Made by a program: the position numbers and the translations under genes
The notes under the pieces: model-generated
Seen by the model: only the letters and a program-made list of their open reading frames with translations
What the model was told of the DNA's origin: nothing
Databases searched by the model: none
Shown: positions 55,433 through 63,949 of the stretch, one piece after another
Numbering within the stretch: position 1 is the stretch's first letter
Layout of the letters: each line of letters begins with the position of its first letter
Assembly: GCA_963846775.1 (NCBI GenBank)
Contig: CAWJXB010000006.1
Location: forward strand, 372,001-436,000
Direction: 5' to 3'
Origin: CAVYXA01 sp963846775
Lineage (GTDB): Bacteria; Verrucomicrobiota; Verrucomicrobiia; Chthoniobacterales; UBA10450
Length of the DNA stretch: 64,000 nucleotides

Positions 55433-56449
55433 CTACGTCGCTTGCGGGCGCGGTTTGTCCGCGCCGGCAATTGATTCGCGCATCGACGTGTCAGCCTGCA
55501 CGTTTTTCATCCGCACGTAATCCATTACTCCCAGATTACCGGACCGAAATGCGTCCGCCATGGCTTGCGGCACGAGCGCCTCGGCCTCGACAACCTTTGC
55601 CCGCATCTCCTGCGTCCTTGCCCGCATCTCCTGTTCCACCGCGACCGCAGCCGCACGACGCACCTCCGCTTTCGCTTGCGCGACCCGTTTGTCGGCATCG
55701 GCCTGTTCGGTCTGCAGTTTGGCCCCGATATTGTCGCCAACATCGACATCGGCAATGTCGATCGAGAGAATTTCAAAAGCGGTGTTGCTGTCGAGTCCTT
55801 TGGCCAAAACCGTTTTCGAAATGCGATCGGGATTTTCCAGCACTTCCTTGTAAGAACTGGCCGACCCAATCGCGCTGACGATCCCCTCACCCACGCGGGC
55901 GATGATCGTTTCTTCCGTCGCGCCGCCGACAAATCGATCCAGATGCGAGCGCACCGTGACGCGCGCTTTCACCTTCACGCCAATTCCGTCCTGGGCCACG
56001 CCGTCGATCGTCGTCCGGCCCATGTTCGGGCTCGGCGCATCGATGACTTTTGGATTAATGCTCGTCCGCACCGCTTCCAGCACCGTTTTACCGGTGCCTT
56101 TGGTAGCCAGATCAATCGCGCAGGCCCGATTGAATTCGAGCGAGATCCCGGCTTTGTCCGCCGCGATCAAGGCCAGAATTACATGAGAAACGTCGCCACC
56201 TGCCAGGTAATGCGCTTCCAACGGATCACTCGCCACATCCAGCCCGGCTTTTACCGCCGTGATCCGATTATCGACAATCAACCCGACCGGCACCTTGCGC
56301 AGGCTCATCCCGATCATCTTTCCGATGCTGACCGGCGCGTTCGCAATGCGCGCCCGGAGCCAGGTCATGAAATACCGCGAAATGACGATCAGGAAGATGA
56401 AGACAATGACCGCGAGAACGGCAAAGCCGATGACGTAAAACGATTCCAT
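55433..56449 (-). CDS. floA: Flotillin-like protein FloA
   Basis: A 338-residue membrane-scaffold protein of lipid rafts. An N-terminal membrane hairpin (FYVIGFAVLAVIVFIFLIVI) is followed by the SPFH/band-7-like domain (VSIGKMIGMSLRKVPVGLIV, KVKARVTVRSHLDRFVGGA). A long Ala/Glu-rich coiled coil (EVRRAAAVAVEQEMRARTQE) comes next, and VPQAMADAFRSGNLGVMDY is the family's C-terminal signature. The start at MESFYVIGFAV fits the usual length. Monocistronic by spacing. Confidence 0.94.
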   Translation of the reverse strand: MESFYVIGFAVLAVIVFIFLIVISRYFMTWLRARIANAPVSIGKMIGMSLRKVPVGLIVDNRITAVKAGLDVASDPLEAHYLAGGDVSHVILALIAADKAGISLEFNRACAIDLATKGTGKTVLEAVRTSINPKVIDAPSPNMGRTTIDGVAQDGIGVKVKARVTVRSHLDRFVGGATEETIIARVGEGIVSAIGSASSYKEVLENPDRISKTVLAKGLDSNTAFEILSIDIADVDVGDNIGAKLQTEQADADKRVAQAKAEVRRAAAVAVEQEMRARTQEMRAKVVEAEALVPQAMADAFRSGNLGVMDYVRMKNVQADTSMRESIAGADKPRPQAT

Positions 56450-56535
56450 GCGCCTGAAGGTAGCGAAACAGTCCAACCTCGAAAAGCTTAATCGACTTGC
56501 GTCACGATTTAACGATGTAACGATTCAACGGCTCC

Positions 56536-57153
56536 ATGCATATCGACCAGCTGATTTTCGTCCTCCTCATCGCACTCGCGGGCTTGTTCAAGCTGCTCAC
56601 AAACAAAGCCGGACAAACGCGGAGGGATGACGAGCCGCCACGAGGATCGACAACTTCCTCATCCGCGAATCAGCCGCGCCCGACAGCCGAGAGCGACGAG
56701 GAACGGATTCGTCGTTTTTTGGAGGCGTTAGGCCAACCGACATCTTCAACGCCGCCTCCACCCGTTGTGTCTCGGAAAACAGCCCCAAGACCGACGGTCG
56801 TTCCGCAGGTGAAACCGTTTGGATCACCGCTTCCGCCGCTCACGACGCGTCCGCCCGATTTGCCCAGGGAAACGCCGCCCGCGTTGCCACGACAAGTGAG
56901 CGCGGCAAAACCCCCGGCGGTTTCCATCCCAGCCGTTGCCCCGCCCACATTCGAGGTCCACACAGCTGTGTCTGTCGAAGCTCCGGTTGAGACATACGCA
57001 ATGCCGGTTCGTGCGGGCATGGAATCTACCGAATCAATAACCGATCTCGCGAATCTGTTAGGATCGACATCTGCGCTCCGAAACGCGATCATCCTGCGCG
57101 AGATTTTCGGCCCGCCGCGCAGCTTGCAAGGATTCGATTTGATTGGAAACTAG
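56536..57153 (+). CDS. Membrane-anchored Pro-rich protein
   Basis: A 205-residue protein. One N-terminal membrane segment (MHIDQLIFVLLIALAGLFKL) is followed by a long low-complexity region rich in Pro, Thr and Arg (PTSSTPPPPVVSRK). The C-terminus is short and helical (ITDLANLLGSTSALRNAIIL, then REIFGPPRSL). This last motif, ending REIFGPPR, is often seen in small proteins of the PVC group, but the function is unknown. Adjacent to floA in divergent orientation. Confidence 0.75.
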   Translation: MHIDQLIFVLLIALAGLFKLLTNKAGQTRRDDEPPRGSTTSSSANQPRPTAESDEERIRRFLEALGQPTSSTPPPPVVSRKTAPRPTVVPQVKPFGSPLPPLTTRPPDLPRETPPALPRQVSAAKPPAVSIPAVAPPTFEVHTAVSVEAPVETYAMPVRAGMESTESITDLANLLGSTSALRNAIILREIFGPPRSLQGFDLIGN

Positions 57154-57171
57154 AACGCGCACGGCCAAAAT

Positions 57172-57232
57172 TGTAGGGCGTTTCTGTGAAACGCCATCCG
57201 GCAGAAATGGCGTCTGACACAGACGCCCTACA
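57172..57232. repeat. Intergenic hairpin of the TGTAGGGCG family
   Basis: 25-bp arms at 57172-57196 and 57208-57232, with TGTAGGGCG at one end and CGCCCTACA at the other. Paired changes in the middle keep the stem. Confidence 0.75.
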
Positions 57233-57251
57233 AACTTCGGCTTCGCACCAC

Positions 57252-57335
57252 GCCGGCGTGGCGGAACTGGCAGACGCGCTGGACTCAAAATCCAGTGATC
57301 GCAAGATCGTGTGGGTTCGATCCCCTCCGCCGGCA
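57252..57335 (+). tRNA. tRNA-Leu (anticodon CAA)
   Basis: The acceptor GCCGGCG pairs with CGCCGGC. The anticodon stem CTGGA/TCCAG encloses CTCAAAA, and there is a long variable arm (TGATCGCAAGATCG). The discriminator is A and CCA is not encoded. Confidence 0.95.
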
Positions 57336-57420
57336 CTCCGTTTGAGCGCATGCTCGCGAAAGCATTCGGAGTTGGACGCTTGCCGATGGACAGCCCCGAG
57401 TCTTATCGGGGTTGAACCTT

Positions 57421-57843
57421 TCAAGGCCTCGTCGCCGCACTATCGCCCAAGAACAAACGCTTCACCGATTCTCGCGCCAGCACGATAATGGTAAACACGC
57501 CCAGGACCGTCCCAAACGGCATGAAGATGCATTCAATGCATGCCATGACGAAGCTGAACCAATAATGCTGGCGTCGCGCGATCGATCTCCCGGTTATCAA
57601 AATACAAATCATCAACGCGATCCCGATCAGGAAAAGCGCGCTTCCGAAGGCGATGAAGAACCAGCCGATAAATTCGGGCGGCGGCTCTTGCCCTGGCTTT
57701 GGCGTCCAATGATGCGCTGCGAATATGAAAAACGCTCCCATGGCCGTGTAGATGAGCGGAAAAAGCGAAAACAAGGCGCCCAACCCGGCCACGACGTAGT
57801 GGAAGATCGAGAGCAGCCGAAGATGTTCCTCATCGCGGTTCAT
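57421..57843 (-). CDS. Membrane protein with four hydrophobic segments
   Basis: A 140-residue protein from MNRDEEHLRLLSIFHYVVAG. Hydrophobic segments lie at about 12-35, 38-45, 60-85 and 97-125, with a cytoplasmic helix start (LRLLSIFHYVVAGLGALF) and the pattern MGAFFIFAAHHW. Similar small proteins occur widely in verrucomicrobial genomes without an assigned role. An in-frame Met at 57879 is less likely. No operon partner. Confidence 0.75.
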   Translation of the reverse strand: MNRDEEHLRLLSIFHYVVAGLGALFSLFPLIYTAMGAFFIFAAHHWTPKPGQEPPPEFIGWFFIAFGSALFLIGIALMICILITGRSIARRQHYWFSFVMACIECIFMPFGTVLGVFTIIVLARESVKRLFLGDSAATRP

Positions 57844-58114
57844 ACGCCGGAAAGATGCAGAAAGAATCCCACGAATCACGCGAATAAACGCGAATCTTCA
57901 GAGCCAAGTAAAATGCCAAAACGCAATTCTCACGACCACTCGCAGTCCCCAGCGTCCGGTTTCCGGGCGCGGCAACTCGAACTCTGCCTGCAGCACTAAG
58001 GCAGAAAACTCCGCCGAGCGGCGCGCCTCCGCGCCAGGTTAAGATGCTCGACGGAGTCTCTCTCTGTCCCAACAAAGCGAATCAAGCAAGCCAGTGCGGC
58101 TGACAGCGCCGCCT

Positions 58115-59098
58115 CTACACCTGATCAACGCGGCCGTCGTCCGCGTCATCGTCATCGGCGCGCCATTGGTCTGATTCGCTAGACGGCTCCGATGGCGCGA
58201 TCGTTGGGAGATCATTCTGCTCCAGCTTCTGATATCGTTCCCGGAGGTCCGGGGGCAGCTTGTCCATGTCTTCCTTCGTTTCGACCGGGCCGCTGAAAAC
58301 GAGTTTTCCCTGCGGATCTTTCGCAGTCAGAATCTTTTTACCATCGACATTCTCCAGTTTCATTTCCCCTTTGTCGTCGGAGAAAACGATCTGAGCTTTG
58401 CCCAGATCGATTTTCGTTGTGGTCAGACCGCCGTCACGGCTGCTGCGAACCTGAATCTGGCCAGCCGCGCGAAGCGCTTCATCGCGCGCCCGTCTGGCTT
58501 CATCTCGTGCCCTCATCACAGCATCGCGGATCACGCCGCGTTGCGCGCCTAACTGCTCCCGCAGTTGCTCCTTCATGTTCTGCATCTGTTCGCCGAGATC
58601 TCCCATCTGATTGAAATCCCAGTCGTGACCGAATCCTGGAAGAAACGAGTGGCGCTGCGGCATTTCTTTTTTCAGCAGCTTGACCGTAACCTTCTGCTCC
58701 TGGCCTTTGCGCAAAATCGTCAGCGTGACGGTCGTTCCATCCGGAAAAGTCTGGAGCAGTTTTCGCAACTGGCTGGGATTAATGAGGAGTTGGTCGTTCA
58801 ACATTTTGATGATGTCGTTCTGCTGGAGACCGGCCCCAGCGGCCGGACTGTCCGGCACAACGTAATCGACCACGAGACCGAACCCCTTCGCGAGCCCGAG
58901 TTGTTCGCTCACCACCGATGGAACTTCGGAAGTTTCGACTCCGAGAAAAATCGTGGGCACTTTCGGCCCGTGCCCATGCTCGTGTCGATCGGGCGGTGCT
59001 GGCGGAGCCGGTGGAGCTGGCGCGGGTGGCGTTTGCGCAAATCCCACGATGGGCAGGAAAACGATGAGGGTGGTGATCAGGATCAGTTTTGGTTTCAT
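58115..59098 (-). CDS. Exported PDZ-domain protein
   Basis: A 327-residue protein with signal peptide MKPKLILITTLIVFLPIVGF. A Pro/Ala and His-rich stretch follows, then one PDZ domain (IFLGVETSEVPSVVSEQLGL, then VDYVVPDSPAAGAGLQQNDI and LLQTFPDGTTVTLTILRKG). A coiled, Arg/Glu-rich segment (ARDEARRARDEALRAA) and an acidic C-terminus complete it. No trypsin-like protease domain is present, so it is a scaffold or substrate-binding protein of the envelope. It is the third gene of a sigma/anti-sigma operon and may be part of its signalling pathway or its target. Confidence 0.85.
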   Translation of the reverse strand: MKPKLILITTLIVFLPIVGFAQTPPAPAPPAPPAPPDRHEHGHGPKVPTIFLGVETSEVPSVVSEQLGLAKGFGLVVDYVVPDSPAAGAGLQQNDIIKMLNDQLLINPSQLRKLLQTFPDGTTVTLTILRKGQEQKVTVKLLKKEMPQRHSFLPGFGHDWDFNQMGDLGEQMQNMKEQLREQLGAQRGVIRDAVMRARDEARRARDEALRAAGQIQVRSSRDGGLTTTKIDLGKAQIVFSDDKGEMKLENVDGKKILTAKDPQGKLVFSGPVETKEDMDKLPPDLRERYQKLEQNDLPTIAPSEPSSESDQWRADDDDADDGRVDQV

Positions 59099-59123
59099 GT
59101 TTTGTTTTGGTTAGGAAATTTCG

Positions 59124-59708
59124 TCATTGGCCAGAGACCGGAGTAAAGACGACTTCTTCGCTTGGATACGACACGCGAAGTGATGCCCCGGTAGCGGGGT
59201 TGCGCCACCGCATTGTTTCGTGTGTCTGGTAACGAACTCTTCGCACCGGCCGCGTGTATCCGTTAGGAAACTGGAGCCCTTCGTCGCGCGTGCGATAAAC
59301 CACCTGGGTCAGACCGGCCGGAATGAACTCGTTTATCGATGTCGATCGTGCCTGCCTGCCGTCGTCTTGGCGGAGGTGGGTTTCGTTCGCGGGCGCCGGC
59401 GTCGTTTGTGCGACCCGCTCGGTCCGATTTTGTCGCCGATCCATGTTGATCCGAACGAACAAGATCAACACCGCCGCCGCGGCGAGGCCGACGCCCCACC
59501 AGGCAAAATTGTATGGCATTTCTGCCAGCCGCGCCGTAGCTGTGCGAAGGCGGGTGAAACGCCGCCACGCGACGATCTTTCGTGAGCTGCCGTCTGACGC
59601 AGACGGCCTACGATCAAGCGCTTCCTCGATTCGCTCGAACAGAACGGGCGACGGCTGGGCCGGCCGCAGCTTTTTCAACTCGTTTTCGATCTCGGTAAAG
59701 TCGTTCAT
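59124..59708 (-). CDS. Anti-sigma-like single-pass membrane protein
   Basis: A 194-residue protein overlapping the sigma gene by 4 bp (ATGA). The N-terminal soluble part (MNDFTEIENELKKLRPAQPS) is followed by one membrane helix at about 69-83 (WGVGLAAAAVLILFV) and an exported C-terminal domain (RYQTHETMRWRNPATGASLR). This layout, in a fixed position after an ECF sigma gene, is typical of anti-sigma factors, although no zinc-binding motif is visible. It would hold the sigma factor at the membrane. Confidence 0.75.
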   Translation of the reverse strand: MNDFTEIENELKKLRPAQPSPVLFERIEEALDRRPSASDGSSRKIVAWRRFTRLRTATARLAEMPYNFAWWGVGLAAAAVLILFVRINMDRRQNRTERVAQTTPAPANETHLRQDDGRQARSTSINEFIPAGLTQVVYRTRDEGLQFPNGYTRPVRRVRYQTHETMRWRNPATGASLRVSYPSEEVVFTPVSGQ

Positions 59709-60265
59709 TGCGGTTGCAAAATTCTCTTGAGCCCGGCTAACGCATAACGGTACCGTGAGGCGGCGGTGTTCTGTGAAATGCCGAGCGCCTCCCCGATCTC
59801 GGCAAAGGTCAATTCGTTCCAAATTTTCATGACCACCACCTCGCGTTGATCGTGCGGCAAACGTTCGAGCGCGGCCGCCAGCGCCATTTGTGTTTCATCT
59901 TCAAACTCGAATTCCGGTTCCGCGGAGGCTTCCGCGTCAGCCCACGCCACCTGCTCGCGTCGAGCGCGCCGGCTATCGCGCCGGATAAAATCGAGGGCCG
60001 TGGAACGGACAATGGCATAAAGTAAACCGCGGTTGCTGGCCACGCCGGAGGCCCTAGCCGGATTGGCATTCGGCGAAGACGGATCGATGCTGTGGTTTCG
60101 CCTCCAAAACTTAACGAAAGCTTCCTGGACAATGTCTTCGGCATCGGCGGCGGAGCGGACCCATTGTCGCGCGAACAAGAGCAAGCCTGGCCCGAGCTCG
60201 GCAAAACAACTCCTCCAATTTTCATGAGTAGCAACATTCTCCATGACCTCTTCACGGTCTTTCAT
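59705..60265 (-). CDS. ECF-type RNA polymerase sigma factor
   Basis: A 186-residue sigma-70 family protein. Region 2 reads GLLLFARQWVRSAADAEDIV and QEAFVKFWRR. Region 4 reads HDQREVVVMKIWNELTFAEI and GEALGISQNTAASRYRYAL, a helix-turn-helix for the -35 element. A linker insert (SPNANPARASGVASN) lies between them. It is the first gene of the sigma, anti-sigma, PDZ operon and probably autoregulates it. Not closely similar to the sigma factor at 25690. Confidence 0.92.
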   Translation of the reverse strand: MKDREEVMENVATHENWRSCFAELGPGLLLFARQWVRSAADAEDIVQEAFVKFWRRNHSIDPSSPNANPARASGVASNRGLLYAIVRSTALDFIRRDSRRARREQVAWADAEASAEPEFEFEDETQMALAAALERLPHDQREVVVMKIWNELTFAEIGEALGISQNTAASRYRYALAGLKRILQPQ

Positions 60266-60331
60266 GTTCCAGACGCCGCCAAATCCAGATTTTGTCTATG
60301 TCGTGGCCAGGATTGATTCCGTTCGGACGCC

Positions 60332-60388
60332 CACAGGGCCGTGGCTACAACCACAAAGACCCATGCACGCTGTAGCCACCGGCCTGTG
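60332..60388. repeat. Intergenic hairpin
   Basis: 18-bp arms at 60332-60349 and 60371-60388 (CACAGGGCCGTGGCTACA against TGTAGCCACCGGCCTGTG, nearly complementary), followed by GGCCGG. It lies between the sigma gene start and the GH26-like gene end. Confidence 0.6.
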
Positions 60389-60435
60389 GCCGGTCCCTTG
60401 AATCAACTCGTCGGCAAAACTGGGCAGCGCCTTCG

Positions 60436-61539
60436 CTATTTCTTGGCAGTAGCTCGCAAGATTAAATGCCCGAGCCAGTCCGGATTCGCCACGCCGTCGC
60501 GATACGCCGCGAGCGATTCGACCGACGAATTCACGCGCAGGTTGCTGTAAGAGCCGTCCAGATTTTGCCAGCGCTCGTGCCAATACACTGCGGCTTTGAC
60601 TCGCGGATAGCGCGTCCGAAACAGTTCCAGCCCATGTTGGATCCAGGCCGCTTTGCCGAGGCCGCCCCCTTCGGTCGAATGCGGGAATTCGCCGGTCGCC
60701 CACTCTGCGATCATGACCGGCTTGTTCGGATCGATTTGGCAGATTTCGCGGTACGGCCAATCCACCAGCGAAGGAATGTCCGGGTTCGGTTCGTCTTTGA
60801 ACTGTTGGCCGTAAACGCTCAGGCCTAACCAATCGACGTAGTCCGTTCCGGGATAATAAGCCCAGGCCGTGTTCCATGTGTCGTACGGATACGGGTAGTT
60901 ATTCGTATGAAACATCCATTTGATATTCGACGCACCGCGCGCGCGGACACGATCGACCACGTGCCGATAAGCCTGGCGATACGTTTCCGGTCCCTTCCAG
61001 TTCTTGTGCTCGGGGTCCCACGCATCTGCGCCGTAATAAATACCCGACCACGGGAACCAGGTGCCGTTCATCTCGTTCCCAAAAACGACGATCATCGGAT
61101 GCCCAAATTCGCGCGCGGCATCGCCCCACTTGTCGATGTAAGCGTCCCATTTTCCCGCGATAATTTCCGTTAGGCTAAACCGGTCGGGGCCGCGGTCCTG
61201 CATGTACGGCTTGTCCCAGGGCGACCAAAAAACAAGGGGCCATGAACGATGACGCCAGATCAGGTTCAGGTTCGCAGTCGGGAAACTCTGCTCGCCCCAA
61301 TAGCTCGATGACGCGATGATCGCCTGGTGTTTCCCGACCATCTGCTCGAACTCCTCGATCGTTTCCAGCGACACGTCGTCCTCTTCGTCGCCAAAATCGA
61401 GATACGCGCCCGTATATGCGCCTCGTTCGGGAATAACGACTTCGACCGGCCCTGTTAGATCGACAGCCGAATTCGCCGGCGCAGAGTTCTTGCATCCGGC
61501 GGCGAGCGCGCACAAGAGAAGGACGATGATCAGTCGCAC
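60436..61539 (-). CDS. GH26-like glycoside hydrolase lipoprotein
   Basis: A 367-residue protein if started at the GTG at 61539, which places the lipobox LLLCALAAGC at the N-terminus. An open frame extends to 61671 but would bury the signal. The (beta/alpha)8 enzyme has the acid/base Glu in VVFGNEMNGTWFPWSG and the nucleophile Glu in VMIAEWATGEFP. VFWSPWDKPYM and WLGLSVYGQQF are typical of the family. Relatives are beta-mannanases and similar endo-glycanases. The exact substrate is unknown. Secreted and lipid-anchored. Confidence 0.82.
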   Translation of the reverse strand: MRLIIVLLLCALAAGCKNSAPANSAVDLTGPVEVVIPERGAYTGAYLDFGDEEDDVSLETIEEFEQMVGKHQAIIASSSYWGEQSFPTANLNLIWRHRSWPLVFWSPWDKPYMQDRGPDRFSLTEIIAGKWDAYIDKWGDAAREFGHPMIVVFGNEMNGTWFPWSGIYYGADAWDPEHKNWKGPETYRQAYRHVVDRVRARGASNIKWMFHTNNYPYPYDTWNTAWAYYPGTDYVDWLGLSVYGQQFKDEPNPDIPSLVDWPYREICQIDPNKPVMIAEWATGEFPHSTEGGGLGKAAWIQHGLELFRTRYPRVKAAVYWHERWQNLDGSYSNLRVNSSVESLAAYRDGVANPDWLGHLILRATAKK

Positions 61540-61700
61540 GGGAATCGATAACGCAAAACCAGCGAACCACCACGAATGAAACGCACCACTTCCCTTTTTC
61601 TGGTTCCTACCGGAGATCAAGCACAGGTCGCAATGGGATGCTGGCGTAGCCTGCATGAATGGCGTTGCCATTCTCAGGCGGCGCTGCTTAGAATTTCGGG

Positions 61701-62162
61701 ATGAGAAATCTCAAGATCAGCAGCTTAACCGTTGGTTTGTTGATGGCCGTGTCTTGTCCCCCGCTTCAGGCCGGAGACTCGCCGAAAGAGAAGGCGTTCG
61801 TCGATGGCTACAAGAAAGCGTTCGAAAGTAAAGACACCGCCGCTTTGGAATCCTTTCTTTACACACAAGGCAGCGATCCTGGCATCCTCGAATTTTACAA
61901 AATGATGCAATCGGCCGAAGCGGGCGGAAAGGTTTCCAAGATCGAGCTGGTCGATCTTACATCGGACGAGGCGAAGAAAGCGGCCGAGCCGCAGGAATCG
62001 CCGAATGGGGCGAAGGTTTGTCTGACGCTAAAGCCGAGCAAGAAACTGAATATCTCGATTGAGAAGAAGGACGAAAACGGCAGCTCAAGCAGCGAGACGT
62101 CGAACTTCGTCGCGGAAAAAGATGGCAAGTTTGTTATTCCCGTCCCGGGCAAGTGCAAATGA
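61701..62162 (+). CDS. Small exported protein of unknown function
   Basis: A 153-residue protein with signal peptide MRNLKISSLTVGLLMAVSCP, cut near LQAG. The mature part begins with a helix-rich segment (FVDGYKKAFESKDTAALESF), like the first helices of NTF2-like folds, then a Lys/Ser-rich beta region (LNISIEKKDENGSSSSE) ending VIPVPGKCK. Divergent from the GH26-like gene. No role can be assigned. Confidence 0.75.
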   Translation: MRNLKISSLTVGLLMAVSCPPLQAGDSPKEKAFVDGYKKAFESKDTAALESFLYTQGSDPGILEFYKMMQSAEAGGKVSKIELVDLTSDEAKKAAEPQESPNGAKVCLTLKPSKKLNISIEKKDENGSSSSETSNFVAEKDGKFVIPVPGKCK

Positions 62163-62213
62163 TCGCGGCGCAGGCGGCACGCCTGCCACAACAGAAGATT
62201 AACCTTTACTTGG

Positions 62214-62414
62214 ATGGACCCTTATGCCAAGCCAAAGGAGCGCAAAGTGGGCAAGCAGCGCCCCAAGATCAGGCACTTGCCGCGAGCGACCGATCCGCGC
62301 ACGCGGCGGCAACGCCAGGCTGAGAAACAAGCCGTGGCCGCCGAGCGTCGCGCCATTAAGAAGTCGGCGCGCCAGCAACTGCAACGTCAGTTGCTGGAGG
62401 AATTGGACGAGTGA
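62214..62414 (+). CDS. Small very basic protein
   Basis: A 66-residue ORF starting MDPYAKPKERKVGKQRPKIR and ending in a helical segment (AIKKSARQQLQRQLLEELDE). It is about a third Lys, Arg and Gln, as in small nucleic-acid-binding proteins. An overlapping ORF in another frame (62224-62418) is less convincing because it lacks this pattern. It follows the preceding gene closely. Function unknown. Confidence 0.5.
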   Translation: MDPYAKPKERKVGKQRPKIRHLPRATDPRTRRQRQAEKQAVAAERRAIKKSARQQLQRQLLEELDE

Positions 62415-62528
62415 ATAACGAAGGGACGTAATTCGTTAAATCGTTGCACATCCGAACGGCGTTCGAATCTCCGGTTCATGAGTGCGATGTTCGTTTATGG
62501 TAATGCGCGATTTACCAAGCGCAGAACC

Positions 62529-62619
62529 TGGCGGTGAGGGAGGGATTCGAACCCTCGGTGCCCTTTTGGAGCACGGCGCTTTAGCAAAGCGCTGCTTTCG
62601 ACCACTCAGCCACCTCACC
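62529..62619 (-). tRNA. tRNA-Ser (anticodon GCT)
   Basis: On the minus strand the acceptor GGTGAGG pairs with CCTCACC. The anticodon stem GCGCT/AGCGC encloses TTGCTAA, with a long variable arm and T arm GAGGGTTCGAATCCCTC. The discriminator is G and CCA is encoded at the 3' end (62531-62529), unlike the other tRNAs here. Confidence 0.95.
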
Positions 62620-62985
62620 AAGTGCAAGCCGCACGGGCAGTAGTTGCGCGCCAGAATATGCCGGAGAATTCTCATTTGCCAAGAGGCTTCGCCACGTTGG
62701 AGCGTTTAAAGCGTTTGAACCGTTAGACCGTCCAAAGCGATGTGCCCAGCGCAGCCAATTCGACGTTGGGCGTTCGATGTTGGGCGTTGGACGTTTTCTT
62801 CTGAATTTTTGGACACCGGTCCGGATCTGGACGGGCAGTCGGCATGGACAACTTAGCGCTGGTATTTCACCGTTTTTGGGCGATACTACTATCAAGTTTC
62901 TCTGCTGCGATTTTCCGGTGCGGGATTCAATCCCTCTCTCGGCTGGAATCTAATCCTCGCCAGCCGCTTGACTCACCTTATCAAT

Positions 62986-63270
62986 ATGAAGCCCGAACTC
63001 GTTAAAGCCGCCTCGGAAGTAATCCACAACCAGCAAATACTCATAAACATGGTTTCACGCCGTGTCCGACAACTCACGCTCGGGCATCGCCCGCTGATTG
63101 AGTTCACGCCCGGGCTCGGTTTTGCCGATGTCGCCCTCACTGAGATTGCCAACGGCAAACTCATTTTTGAATCGACTCTTGGACAGAACGGACAGAACGG
63201 AAATACCACAACGGAAGTCGTGCCGTTTCCCCGCGTGATTGTCTCCAGGAAAGTGAAAAAGGCAGCGTAG
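62986..63270 (+). CDS. rpoZ: RNA polymerase omega subunit-like protein
   Basis: A 94-residue protein from MKPELVKAASEVIHNQQILI. The helix pattern INMVSRRVRQLTLGHRPLIE, then GLGFADVALTEIANGKL, matches the omega/Rpb6 fold as seen in PVC-group bacteria (motif of the type NxVSxRvrQL...ALxEIaxGkl). It stabilises the beta' subunit of RNA polymerase. It lies alone between tRNA-Ser and the response regulator. Confidence 0.8.
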   Translation: MKPELVKAASEVIHNQQILINMVSRRVRQLTLGHRPLIEFTPGLGFADVALTEIANGKLIFESTLGQNGQNGNTTTEVVPFPRVIVSRKVKKAA

Positions 63271-63529
63271 CCACTCGGCTCGCCCTCACCGGGCTGCGCT
63301 GCGCTTCGCGACGTTAAACCGTTGAAGCGTTGAACCGTTAAACCGTCCAAAGCGATGCGCCCAGCGTAGCCAATTGGACGTTGGACGTTCGGCGTTCGAT
63401 CTTTGGAGGGCTCGCTGACCGCCAGGTCATTTCCGATTTCAGATTTTAGATTGCGGCCCGTCTTAACGATTTAACGGTTCAACGTTGTAACGCGGTGCAG
63501 CAGAGCGAAACCATCCCCCTCACCCGCGC

Positions 63530-63949
63530 TTAGTGACCCGCGAGCAGCTCTTTCACGCAGCCGATCAAGCCGTCGACCGGAAACGGCTTAACCAGATATT
63601 TCAGATCGCTCTGCTTGAGAAAGTGATTGATCTTCGGGTCGGCGGCAAAACCGGTGATGAAGATGAAGCGATCACCGATGTCCGGCCTGACCTGAAGCGC
63701 TTTGAGAAAAAACTCGTCTCCGCGCAAACGGGGCATCATGACGTCGCACACGACCACGTCGTAAAAGTTGGCCCGCACTTTCAGGATCGCTTCTTCGCCA
63801 TCATGGGCCACATCAACCAGGAAATTCTCGTCCGCCAGAATCCACTGCAAAGCTGCGGCGAGCTGCTGATCGTCATCGACTAACAAAATGGCCTTGAGTT
63901 CCAACGTTTTTGGATCTGGCGGCTGGTCGGGATCTGGCTGGCGTTGCAT
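63530..63949 (-). CDS. Single-domain response regulator
   Basis: A 139-residue CheY-like receiver. The acidic cluster DDD at 25-27, the phosphorylated Asp69 in VVCDVMMPRLRGDEF, the conserved Thr in IFITGF and Lys near 122 in YLVKPF are all present. There is no output domain, so it acts by protein contact, as CheY or Spo0F-like proteins do. The partner kinase is not in the window, and a gene beyond 64000 could hold it. Confidence 0.92.
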   Translation of the reverse strand: MQRQPDPDQPPDPKTLELKAILLVDDDQQLAAALQWILADENFLVDVAHDGEEAILKVRANFYDVVVCDVMMPRLRGDEFFLKALQVRPDIGDRFIFITGFAADPKINHFLKQSDLKYLVKPFPVDGLIGCVKELLAGH

